DNA of 32,436 nucleotides from the NCBI GenBank assembly GCA_024697285.1, contig JAILFY010000139.1, positions 1 to 32,436 on the forward strand. The letters are read 5' to 3'. Source of the DNA: Bacteroidaceae bacterium. GTDB taxonomy: Bacteria; Bacteroidota; Bacteroidia; Bacteroidales; Bacteroidaceae. A model generated the notes under the pieces. That model was not told the DNA's origin, did no database searches, and was given only the letters and a program-made list of their open reading frames with translations. Each line of letters opens with the position of its first letter. The first letter of the stretch is position 1. This document shows positions 7,742 through 15,033 of this stretch, one piece after another. A program made the translations under genes and the position numbers.

Positions 7742-8722
7742 TGTGCTCTTTTCGGACGACTCAGCCGCGGCCTCGCTTTCTCGGCGAAGGCGGTCGCGTT
7801 CGTTGTAGGCTTCCACGATTTTCGTCACCAATCGATGGCGTACGATATCTTTCTGTGTCATCTCTATCACCGCTATCTCATTGACATCTCTGAGCACGTG
7901 TAGGGCGTCTTTCAGTCCGCTGCGCTGGGATGGGGGAAGATCTATCTGGGTGAGGTCGCCCGTGACGATCATCTTGGTGTTCATTCCCATGCGGGTGAGG
8001 AACATCTTTATCTGAGCGGAGGTGGTGTTCTGTGCCTCGTCGAGGATGACCACTGCATCGTTCAAGGTGCGACCACGCATAAAAGCCAGGGGTGCTATCT
8101 GAATGATGTTCTGTTCCATCATCTCGTTCAGTTTCTGTCGAGGTATCATATCTTCCAGCGCGTCGTACAGCGGTTGGAGGTAGGGGTCAATCTTATCCTT
8201 CATGTCGCCGGGCAGAAATCCCAGTTTCTCCCCAGCCTCCACAGCTGGACGGCTGAGGATGATGCGGCGCACCTCCTTGTTCTTCATGGCTCGAACAGCC
8301 AAGGCGATACTTGTATAGGTTTTGCCCGAACCTGCCGGTCCGATGGCAAAAACCATGTCGTGGGTCTCGAAGGCTTCCACCAGGCGCTGCTGGTTCTCGC
8401 TGCGGGCGGTGATGGGTTTGCCCGTGACACTGAAGACGATAGCGCCTTGGATGCTGTCGCGCTGGGTTTTCTCGCCTTTGATGATATGCAGGATATCTTC
8501 TTCTGTGAGGCTGTTGTACTTGGAGCAATGCGTCTGCAGTCGTTCGATATTCTCTTCGAAGGCGCATAATTCTTCCTCGTCGCCCATCACCTTGATGACA
8601 TTGCCGCGGGCTACTATGCGTAGCTTTGGATAGAGCGCTTTGACCATTTGCATATTGGCGTTGTTCACACCATAGAAGACCACTGGGTCTGCCTCTTCCA
8701 GAATTAGATGTTTCTCGGTCAT
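7712..8722 (-). CDS. phoH: PhoH-like ATPase
   Basis: A cytosolic P-loop ATPase of the PhoH family, RNA-associated proteins related to the N-terminal part of superfamily 1 helicases; the exact role is unknown. The 336-residue protein has a small N-terminal nucleic-acid-binding-like region (YPKLRIVARGNVIKVMGDEE), Walker A GPAGSGKT (128-135), RPAVEAGEKLGFLPGDMKDK, Walker B VVILDEAQNTT (about 224-234), and MIVTGDLTQIDLP. The frame extends 10 codons upstream, but MTEKHLILEEADPVVFYGVNN matches the family start. A -7 box at 8750-8757 precedes it. The final eight residues (QADTAQRT) are encoded by sequence belonging to the adjacent 39-bp tandem array. Confidence 0.94.
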   Translation of the reverse strand: MTEKHLILEEADPVVFYGVNNANMQMVKALYPKLRIVARGNVIKVMGDEEELCAFEENIERLQTHCSKYNSLTEEDILHIIKGEKTQRDSIQGAIVFSVTGKPITARSENQQRLVEAFETHDMVFAIGPAGSGKTYTSIALAVRAMKNKEVRRIILSRPAVEAGEKLGFLPGDMKDKIDPYLQPLYDALEDMIPRQKLNEMMEQNIIQIAPLAFMRGRTLNDAVVILDEAQNTTSAQIKMFLTRMGMNTKMIVTGDLTQIDLPPSQRSGLKDALHVLRDVNEIAVIEMTQKDIVRHRLVTKIVEAYNERDRLRRESEAAAESSEKSTLQADTAQRT

Positions 8723-8749
8723 TAAGACTGTATTTACTATTTTTCGCTG

Positions 8750-8757
8750 CAAAATTA
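8750..8757 (-). promoter_or_regulatory. -7 box upstream of phoH
   Basis: TAATTTTG on the minus strand matches TAnnTTTG and lies 27 bases upstream of the phoH ATG. A GTTG at 8777-8774 is the nearest -33 candidate, but its spacing (16) is short. Confidence 0.5.
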
Positions 8758-8801
8758 GTGAAATTTAGTGGAACAACGAGCGTTATTCGGAAAATTTGTG
8801 C

Positions 8802-8809
8802 TACTTTTG
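8802..8809 (+). promoter_or_regulatory. -7 box upstream of, or within, the DUF5715 gene
   Basis: TACTTTTG followed by TGCC is an excellent Bacteroidetes -7 box, but no clear -33 TTTG is found at the usual distance. If real, transcription would begin near 8815, which rules out the more upstream GTG start at 8758. Confidence 0.45.
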
Positions 8810-8826
8810 TGCCAAAATTGATACAA

Positions 8827-9693
8827 GTGGCTTATAGAAGACTTAAGAAGAAGGTGTTTTTGGCCTTAGTGGGCATTTTGGTTGTCCTTTTGTTTGTTGT
8901 CCGGCTGCTGTTCCCCGAGGTTAACAGTCCTCAGCCGCATCCAGCAGAAGGTGCACTCTCGTCCGGCCAGGAACCGCTGGCGGAAGTGGAGTGCGGAGTT
9001 GAGGCGGATTCTGTGCGCTGCACAGAGTCGGGACCAGCCGTTGCCGCCCCCGGTCCCTCAGCCCTGGCGCCCTCTCCCCAGCTCGATGTTGCCTCTGAGG
9101 TGCCGCAATTGGATTTCACCTACAAACACCGCATCTACAGCGTCCCTTCTTATCATCGTTGTTTCCCCGATGTGCAGGAAGTCCATTATCCAGTGGCTCG
9201 CGCCAATGGAGTCCAGCCCGTTGCCAACCGTGAGGAGGCGGAGGCGCGGAAGAGTGAACTGCTCTTTGTGGGCTGCAATCCCTACTATCAGATAGATCCA
9301 GCCATCAGAAGCAGTATACCTTATTTAATACCGCGAGCTAGTTACCTCCTCCAACATATCGGCCGTCGCTTCCTGGACTCCTTGGCGGTGAAGCAGATCC
9401 CGCTGCATACCATCATCGTTACCAGTGTGTTGCGTACGGAAGAAGATGTCACCCGGCTACGCCGCATCAATGGCAATGCGTCGGAACAGAGTTGCCACCG
9501 CTTCGGCACCACCTTTGATATCTCCTATAACCGCTATCACACCGTTTGCCCGCCGGGAGAGACACGGCGCCAAGTGAGCAACGACACCTTAAAATATATA
9601 CTCTCTGAAGTGCTGAGAGATGCCCGCAACGAAGGACGTTGTTTTGTCAAATACGAGGTGAAGCAGGGGTGCTATCATATCACGGCAAGATAG
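8827..9693 (+). CDS. DUF5715 family membrane-anchored protein, M15 peptidase-like
   Basis: A 288-residue protein with a basic N-terminus (RRLKKK), one hydrophobic anchor (about residues 9-27), a Pro/Ala/Ser/Glu-rich linker (about 30-90) and a C-terminal globular domain. The domain matches the Bacteroidetes DUF5715 family in my recollection. Its core CHRFGTTFDISY with His224 and Asp231, and a C-terminal CYH with His284, recalls the H-x6-D...H zinc site of VanY/M15 peptidoglycan carboxypeptidases. This is inference. The frame has no ATG: GTG 8758, GTG 8809, TTG 8818 and GTG 8827 are all possible. I chose 8827 because a -7 box at 8802-8809 precedes it and the resulting N-terminus is a good signal anchor; a start at 8758 would give 311 residues. 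Divergent from phoH. Confidence 0.75.
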   Translation: MAYRRLKKKVFLALVGILVVLLFVVRLLFPEVNSPQPHPAEGALSSGQEPLAEVECGVEADSVRCTESGPAVAAPGPSALAPSPQLDVASEVPQLDFTYKHRIYSVPSYHRCFPDVQEVHYPVARANGVQPVANREEAEARKSELLFVGCNPYYQIDPAIRSSIPYLIPRASYLLQHIGRRFLDSLAVKQIPLHTIIVTSVLRTEEDVTRLRRINGNASEQSCHRFGTTFDISYNRYHTVCPPGETRRQVSNDTLKYILSEVLRDARNEGRCFVKYEVKQGCYHITAR

Positions 9694-10084
9694 GTGCGAG
9701 AGGAAAAGAGGGGAGACGGAGCGGAAGGGAAACAGAGAGGGAGGTTGCAGCGACGCTGCAACGTACAGAACGAAAGTAATAGGGGAGGGAGAACATGATT
9801 AATGGGGAAAGGATGTGGTATCTGGGGAGGAATGGGCGGCAGTATGAAGAGAAGGAGAATATGATTAATGGGGAAAGGATGTGGTATTTGGGGAGGAATG
9901 GGCGGAATTATGGGGGGATTGTTGGGACTTTTGAGGTTCTTTCGGGGGAAAATGGCCTTTTTATTTGTTAAGGAATCTAAATTCTTTCTACACCTTTAAA
10001 CCTTTTTCTGTATGTAATGTCATAGGATTGTGATCACACAAAAAAAACACATATTCTAACAATCCTCAAAAAACACATTCAGAA
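9694..10084. repeat. Intergenic region with a 66-bp duplication and a short palindrome
   Basis: No gene is seen. At about 9743-9761 GTTGCAGCG, A, CGCTGCAAC forms a perfect palindrome. Around 9785-9850 and 9851-9916 a 66-bp unit containing ATGATTAATGGGGAAAGG and GGGGAGGAATGGGCGG is repeated with few changes. The last 120 bases are AT-rich and presumably hold the promoter of the Spy-like gene. TTTG at 9964-9967 is present, but I cannot place a good -7 box with confidence. Confidence 0.7.
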
Positions 10085-10597
10085 ATGAAAAAGATATTCT
10101 TAACAACCATGATTGCACTCCTCTTAGGAGCAGTTAATACGATTCAAGCACAAGACAATCGCAGCGATCGTCGACAGGAAATGCAAGCTCGCCAAACAGA
10201 ACGTCTGGTGAAGGAGCTGAAACTCGAGGGCGAGAAGAAGACCCAGTTCGAGACTATCTACGCTCGCTATCAAGAAGAACTGGCTGCAACCCGACAGCAG
10301 CAACGCCGCGACGATGCCGACCGCTCTAAGAAAGACCTCACCGACGAGGAGGCAACAGCTCAGCTCAACGCCATCTTCACCCGTCAGGCAGAACAGATAC
10401 AACAGCAGCAACTTCGTCTGGATATCCAGAAGAAATACTGTGCAGAACTATCCTCTGTGCTTACACCTCAGCAGTTGCTGACCGTCTTCAACCAGCAGGG
10501 CGGACGTCAAGGCCGACAAATGCAGGGCCGACAGATGCAGGGCGGAGCCCGCGGAGGTGCTGGTGGCGGCTTCGGAGGCGGCCCCGGTGGATTCTAA
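10085..10597 (+). CDS. Spy/CpxP-like (LTXXQ-type) periplasmic protein, probable DUF4890
   Basis: A 170-residue secreted protein. The signal peptide (about residues 1-22, ending IQA) is followed by a charged, mostly helical region with two LTXXQ-like elements: TERLVKELKLEGEKKTQFE, and SSVLTPQQLLTVFNQ near residue 130. A region very rich in Gln and Arg lies between. The last 35 residues are low-complexity Gly/Arg/Gln (GGRQGRQMQGRQMQGG), ending in Gly-Phe repeats. Such proteins resemble Spy, a periplasmic chaperone, and are often linked to envelope-stress sigma/anti-sigma operons in Bacteroidetes; none is seen next to this gene. The final tail resembles that of the TPM protein at 3803-4723. Confidence 0.8.
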   Translation: MKKIFLTTMIALLLGAVNTIQAQDNRSDRRQEMQARQTERLVKELKLEGEKKTQFETIYARYQEELAATRQQQRRDDADRSKKDLTDEEATAQLNAIFTRQAEQIQQQQLRLDIQKKYCAELSSVLTPQQLLTVFNQQGGRQGRQMQGRQMQGGARGGAGGGFGGGPGGF

Positions 10598-10788
10598 TGA
10601 GTCTTCAGACACCATAAATCACATACCTTTTTTCCCTCTTTTAGAATATTCACATTGAACCTACTTGAGATTTTACAACACAAACACAATTTAACTCACA
10701 TGAAAGTGAAAAATGTAATCGTTGCATAAATCAGATTAGTTTTAGATTGATTAGTTGATTGAGTGTGCAGTGAAAACTGCATGCAAAA

Positions 10789-10826
10789 AAGGAGACCGCA
10801 GCCCGTGAGGGTAGCGGTCTCTTTCT
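10789..10826 (+). terminator. Rho-independent terminator
   Basis: GAGACCGC (10792-10799) pairs with GCGGTCTC (10814-10821), extended by a few A-T pairs outside. Inside, GCCC and GGGT close a GTGA tetraloop. The stem is followed by TTTCTTC. It lies about 190 bases downstream of the Spy-like gene and is the best terminator candidate for it or for a short RNA. Confidence 0.85.
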
Positions 10827-10997
10827 TCATGGTTGTCGGTGTCCTTTATCAAACCTCGATAACCTTGATTTCCTAATCAGGTAACGTTCCCTTTCTTCTC
10901 GGTTGTCGGTATCCTTTATCCAATCTCGAGAACTTTGATTTCCCAAAACAGGTAGCGGTCTCTTTCTTCATGGTTGTTGGTATTCTTTATCCCTTTC
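10811..10997. repeat. 70-71-bp tandem array that copies the terminator's 3' arm
   Basis: Copies start at 10811, 10881 and 10952 (the last partial). Each starts with GTAGCGGTCTCTTTCTTC or a variant and continues through GGTTGTCGGTGTCCTTTATC and TTGATTTCC. The first copy begins inside the 3' arm of the terminator at 10789-10826, so the arm and T tract are repeated twice more without their pairing partner. Confidence 0.85.
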
Positions 10998-11108
10998 GCT
11001 GCGACCCCAATGGCTCTACGTCCCGTAGAGGGGAAGATGTCGGGCGTGGCCTTTTCGGGAAAAGAGTGGCAGCACTATCGTCTAAAAATAAAAAAAGTGG
11101 CTGCAAGT

Positions 11109-11139
11109 TTTGTTGTTTCGCCAAATAGCAGTAACTTTG
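11109..11139 (+). promoter_or_regulatory. Consensus Bacteroidetes promoter
   Basis: TTTG (11109-11112), a 19-base spacer, then TAACTTTG (11132-11139) followed by CGCC, matching TTTG-N19-TAnnTTTG exactly. Transcription would begin near 11146, leaving a leader of about 24 bases before the ATG at 11170. Confidence 0.85.
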
Positions 11140-11169
11140 CGCCATATTCATTTTAAAAACATTTTGTCT

Positions 11170-13242
11170 ATGAGAAAACTCTACTCTTTATGCATCGCAT
11201 TGCTGGCCGTTTGCGGACTGGCAAATGCACAAGTAACCTTTGACTTCACGGGCGAAACGGCCTATGAGCAGTTCGGCCTCGCTGGCTTCTCGAACTCCGA
11301 ATCCAAGGCCGGTGATATCACCGCCGATGCTACCGTTACTTCTGGAGATATCTCCATCACCGTTTCGGCCGCCGCAGAGGGTGCCAGCAATCCCAATCGC
11401 ATGTGGGGAACCGTAAACAAGGAGACATCTGCTGTTGTAGGTTCCCTCCGCATGTACAGCGGTACTTTGACTATTGAGTCAGCGGGTCAGGCCATGACCT
11501 CTATTCAGATGGGATATGGCAAATGGAATGACGGCAACACGGCTGACTGCGGCACCCTGGCCTCTGGCAAATGGACCGGTAGCTCCAACAAGGTTGTCAT
11601 CACCATTGCAGCAAACACACAGTTGAAGAACATCACCGTGAACTTCGGCGAGAATCCCACTCCCGACCCCGATCCCGAAGAGATTGACTGGACCAGCTCC
11701 GCCACCGCCCCCTTGACCGTGCCCCAGCTGCTGGAACGTGCTGCCAAGCTGCAGCAGGGCGAGAACAGCTCCAGCAACGCCGTTTATGTGAAAGGTAAGA
11801 TTTCACAAATCAAGTACACCTTCAGCGCACAATATGGCACCGCTCAGTTCCATATCTCCGAGGACGGCCAACAGGCCAATGAGTTCCTCTGCTACGGCTC
11901 CCTGTATCTGGGCAATCGCAGTTGGGTAGACGGCGACACCCAGATCGCTGTAGGTGATGAAGTCATCATGTGCGGCACAGTCACCAACTACAAAGGAACC
12001 CTTGAGTATGCCAATAAGAAGAACTACATCTACAGCCTCAATGGCGTCACCGATGGTGGGGAAGTCGTCGTTCCCGAGTACACCAAGATTGCTGATATCA
12101 AGGCCGCTGCAACGACAGCTCACGTACAGGTCCTCTACAAAGCCTCCGATGTTCTCGTGTCCTTTGTCAATGGCAGAAGCGTGTATGTCTATGATGGCAC
12201 CGACGGTCTGCTCCTCTACGGCGACAACAGCGGTATCAAGACCGGTGACAAAGTGTCCTTAACCGCCAAGGGTGAACTCTATCTCTACAACGGACTGACG
12301 GAGATTTCCGTAACCGAATATGCTGACCTGAAGGTTGCAAGCAGTGATAATGCCGTGGAACCCCAGAAGGTGACTATTGCTGACTTGGTGGATTTCGACA
12401 AGTATGAGAATGAACTGGTGGTCATGGAGGAACTGACTCCCGCTGCTGAGGCTTGGTCGAATCGCAATATCGTCTTCGTGGACGACAGCGACAATGAGGT
12501 TACTATTCGTGATAACTTCAACACTGCTACCACTCTTACTTTCGATACTTCCAAGAGCTACACCGTGACCGGTTTCGTCAGCATCTATCAAAATGACTCC
12601 GGCTCCACCATTCAGATTTATCCTCGCGACGCCGAAGACCTGTCCAACGGCACAGCTCCTGTGGAATATGAGTTCACGGGCGACGGCACGCTGAATAACC
12701 CCTTCACCGTGGAGGACGTCCAGCATATAGTAGCCCCTGACACCAAAACAGCCGTGAAGGAAGATGCATGGGTGAAGGCTTATATAGTGGGCTATATCAA
12801 CGGTAGCTCCCTCAGCGACAAGACCGCCATGTTCACCGCCAACGCTCCCGAGGGAACCGACAAGAACGGCGAACCCCTGACGACGGCTGTCTCGAATATC
12901 CTCGTGGCCGATGCTACTGACGCAGCTACCATCAGCGCCGTAGTGCCCGTTGCCCTGCCCAGCAAGAGCGTGGCTCGCACCGACCTGAATCTGGCCGACA
13001 ACCCCGACAAGCTTCATACTCAGGTGTGGCTGAATGGTAATATCATCAAGTACATGGGTGTCACAGGACTCAAGGAAGTGTATGCCTACAGCCTCGACGG
13101 CACAGCTATCGTTGATGCCATCCGCGACGTGCATTCCGCAACTGCAGAGGGTGCTATCTACAACCTTGCCGGCCAGCGCATGCAGAATATCAACCGTAGC
13201 GGCATCTATCTGATAAACGGCAAGAAGGTCGTTGTCAAATAA
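11170..13242 (+). CDS. Secreted OB-fold / DUF6359-like protein with C-terminal sorting-type tail
   Basis: A 690-residue secreted protein of unknown function. The signal peptide (residues 1-20, ending GLANA) precedes a beta-rich domain (about 21-160). An OB-fold-like domain (about 170-300) follows, with VYVKGKISQIKY and GDEVIMCGTVTNYKG. A second similar segment (about 305-490) contains VQVLYKASDVLVSF and VSLTAKGELYLYNG. A further domain (about 500-655), starting EYEFTGDGTLNNPFTVEDV, resembles DUF6359. The last 30 residues (IYNLAGQRMQ, then SGIYLINGKKVVVK) resemble the C-terminal tails that direct proteins through the type IX system. OB-folds of this type also occur attached to secreted nucleases, and the next gene is such a nuclease. 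The start at 11170 is chosen over one 20 codons upstream because a consensus promoter lies between. Confidence 0.78.
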   Translation: MRKLYSLCIALLAVCGLANAQVTFDFTGETAYEQFGLAGFSNSESKAGDITADATVTSGDISITVSAAAEGASNPNRMWGTVNKETSAVVGSLRMYSGTLTIESAGQAMTSIQMGYGKWNDGNTADCGTLASGKWTGSSNKVVITIAANTQLKNITVNFGENPTPDPDPEEIDWTSSATAPLTVPQLLERAAKLQQGENSSSNAVYVKGKISQIKYTFSAQYGTAQFHISEDGQQANEFLCYGSLYLGNRSWVDGDTQIAVGDEVIMCGTVTNYKGTLEYANKKNYIYSLNGVTDGGEVVVPEYTKIADIKAAATTAHVQVLYKASDVLVSFVNGRSVYVYDGTDGLLLYGDNSGIKTGDKVSLTAKGELYLYNGLTEISVTEYADLKVASSDNAVEPQKVTIADLVDFDKYENELVVMEELTPAAEAWSNRNIVFVDDSDNEVTIRDNFNTATTLTFDTSKSYTVTGFVSIYQNDSGSTIQIYPRDAEDLSNGTAPVEYEFTGDGTLNNPFTVEDVQHIVAPDTKTAVKEDAWVKAYIVGYINGSSLSDKTAMFTANAPEGTDKNGEPLTTAVSNILVADATDAATISAVVPVALPSKSVARTDLNLADNPDKLHTQVWLNGNIIKYMGVTGLKEVYAYSLDGTAIVDAIRDVHSATAEGAIYNLAGQRMQNINRSGIYLINGKKVVVK

Positions 13243-13438
13243 GACAGACGGTTGTCGATGGATTAACCTGATGGTAGTCATCAAATAAACCAGAAGGTTG
13301 TCGTCGGATTAATCAGAAAGTCGTAGCTCGATAAACTGGAAAGTTGCCGTCCGATAAACCAAAAGGTTATCGACAGAAGAACAAGAAAATTGTAGCCCGA
13401 TAAGCCAAAAGGTTATCGGCGTAGGAAACCTTCGAGCG
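13243..13438. repeat. About 23-bp degenerate tandem array following the stop codon
   Basis: Seven to eight degenerate units occur one after another, each like GGTTGTCGTCGGATAAACC followed by AGAA. They begin immediately at the end of the preceding gene. The gene's own last codons and stop (AAGGTCGTTGTCAAATAAG) read as one more unit. Typical variants are GGTAGTCATCAAATAAACC and GTCGTAGCTCGATAAACTGG. The rest of the 324-base gap holds TTGCATCCCTACGCGCG (13439-13455), a terminator and a promoter. Confidence 0.85.
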
Positions 13439-13472
13439 TTGCATCCCTACGCGCGCAAACCATAAAATAAAG

Positions 13473-13502
13473 GAGCCAGGACAGCTGTTCTGGCTCTTTT
13501 TT
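13473..13502 (+). terminator. Rho-independent terminator
   Basis: GAGCCAGGACAG (13473-13484) pairs with CTGTTCTGGCTC (13485-13496), with one G-T pair, followed by six T. It ends transcription about 230 bases downstream of the OB-fold protein gene. Confidence 0.88.
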
Positions 13503-13512
13503 GCTTTTATTC

Positions 13513-13543
13513 TTGTTCTTTGGTGAAAAATGCACTAACTTTG
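13513..13543 (+). promoter_or_regulatory. Bacteroidetes-type promoter of the endonuclease gene
   Basis: TTG (13513-13515), 20 bases, then TAACTTTG (13536-13543) followed by CCGCC. The predicted leader before the ATG at 13567 is about 17 bases. Confidence 0.75.
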
Positions 13544-13566
13544 CCGCCAAATAAAAGAAATAGACA

Positions 13567-15015
13567 ATGAGACGATTCCTTACGCACCTCTTTCTGGCGA
13601 CAATTCTCGCCACGGTTTCTGGCTCGCCGCTGAGTGCACAATCCGTGGACCTCGCCACCTACTACTCCGCTGCCAACGGCAAGAAAGGCGCTCAGCTGAA
13701 GACCGCTCTATATGAGATTATCACCAACCACACCGTCATCAGCTACGACGGACTCCACGACGCCTATAAGACTTCTGATTGCCGGCCCGATGGCAAGTTG
13801 CGCGATTGGTACTCCAACGTCACCAACTACACCATCGGCACCGACAAGGCAGGCAGTTATACCGAAGAGGGAGACTGCTACAACCGCGAACACAGCGTGC
13901 CGCAGAGCTGGTTCAGCAAGGCTTCGCCCATGAAGAGCGATCTCGTTCATGTTGTGCCCACCGATGGCTATGTCAACAACCGCCGCAGCAGCTATCCCTT
14001 CGGCGAGACCAATGGAGAAGTATATCGTTCCGCTAATTCCTACAGCAAGTTGGGTGCTTGCACCACCAGCGGTTACACAGGTCTGGTCTTCGAACCCAAC
14101 GATGAGGTGAAGGGCGACTTCGCACGTATCTATTTCTATATGGTCACCTGCTACGAGAACCGCATCAGCAGTTGGAACGGCGGCACCGCCTCGCAGGTCT
14201 TCGACGGCAAGACATATCCGGGCCTGCGCGACTGGACCCTGAAAATGTTTCTGCGCTGGGCCAAAGAGGACCCCGTGGACGATACGGAACGTGCTCGCAA
14301 CGAAGCTGTGTATAAGTTGCAGAAGAACCGCAACCCCTATGTAGATTATCCTTCGCTCTGTGACTACGTCTGGGGCGACAGCATCAGCAATGCCTTCCAG
14401 GCGAGTGGGGGAGGGGGCACGGACCCGGTGGATCCCGTTGATCCTGTGGACCCCGTGGACCCTGTTGACCCCGAGGACCCCGAAGAACCGGTGTCTGGGG
14501 CCATTGACCTCACCAAACTTACATGGGTGTCCGATACTCATCCCACCTATGGACAAGGCTTCACCGCCACGACCAACGGCCTCACCCTGAGCTACTATAA
14601 AGACCAGTCTTCCGTGGAACCCAAAGCCGTGGGTACGGAACTGCGCTTCTACGACGGGTCCGTCTTCCTGATTTCAGGCGCCGAGGTGCAACGAGTGGTG
14701 TTCCACGACGCGGGCGGTTCCAAGAGCGGTTGCGCCATCATCATCGACGGAAAAGAATATTCCTTCCAGGATGGTAAGATAAGCTGGAGTGGCTCCATGA
14801 ATCCGTTCATCTGCAGAGCCAGCCTGCAATCCCGCTTCGCCTCCATAGATATCACGATATCTCAGCCCGACGGCGTCTCCAGTCCGTCTGATGTGCCTTC
14901 CTTTCGGTGCGTCTTCGACGAGCAAGGCCGCTATCTGGGTCATAGTGTGCCTCCTCGTCGTGGTGTTTATCTGGTTCGCAAGGGCGAGAAAACGGAGAAA
15001 GTGATTATCCGCTAA
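13567..15015 (+). CDS. Secreted endonuclease I family nuclease
   Basis: A 482-residue secreted nuclease. A signal peptide (residues 1-24, ending PLSA) is followed by an endonuclease I domain (about 28-280) with the catalytic segment CYNREHSVPQSWF (His109 as general base, Glu108 as likely metal ligand) and DLVHVVPTDGYVNNRR, which supplies the conserved asparagine. A linker of Pro-Val-Asp repeats (about 286-307), encoded by 12-bp DNA repeats, leads to a C-terminal beta-rich region (about 312-440). The tail GRYLGHSVPPRRGVYLVRKG is reminiscent of type IX sorting tails. It presumably degrades extracellular DNA. The clear promoter and terminator around it make it the first gene of a unit that may read into truA (18 bases downstream). 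Confidence 0.9.
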   Translation: MRRFLTHLFLATILATVSGSPLSAQSVDLATYYSAANGKKGAQLKTALYEIITNHTVISYDGLHDAYKTSDCRPDGKLRDWYSNVTNYTIGTDKAGSYTEEGDCYNREHSVPQSWFSKASPMKSDLVHVVPTDGYVNNRRSSYPFGETNGEVYRSANSYSKLGACTTSGYTGLVFEPNDEVKGDFARIYFYMVTCYENRISSWNGGTASQVFDGKTYPGLRDWTLKMFLRWAKEDPVDDTERARNEAVYKLQKNRNPYVDYPSLCDYVWGDSISNAFQASGGGGTDPVDPVDPVDPVDPVDPEDPEEPVSGAIDLTKLTWVSDTHPTYGQGFTATTNGLTLSYYKDQSSVEPKAVGTELRFYDGSVFLISGAEVQRVVFHDAGGSKSGCAIIIDGKEYSFQDGKISWSGSMNPFICRASLQSRFASIDITISQPDGVSSPSDVPSFRCVFDEQGRYLGHSVPPRRGVYLVRKGEKTEKVIIR

Positions 15016-15033
15016 CGGGCCGCGGTTTCGTCC

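Larger units (their letters stand above)
10598..11108 (+). other. Intergenic region: possible short RNA, then terminator and repeats
   Basis: A 572-base gap lies between the Spy-like gene and the OB-fold protein gene. It holds, in order: an AT-rich stretch; a nine-codon open frame (10700-10729, MKVKNVIVA, ATG preceded by AACTCAC); a hairpin with TGCAGT/ACTGCA closing a GAAA loop (10766-10781); a strong terminator (10789-10824); a 70-bp repeat array (10811-about 10997); and a small hairpin CTCTACG/CGTAGAG at 11014-11030. The run from 10700 to 10825 could be a small structured RNA or just a long 3' UTR of the Spy-like gene. Confidence 0.4.

Noticed and set aside
9694-10084. Mobile element remnant in the repeat-bearing gap
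   Set aside because: There are only two copies of a 66-bp unit, with no terminal inverted repeats, target-site duplication or transposase fragment visible.
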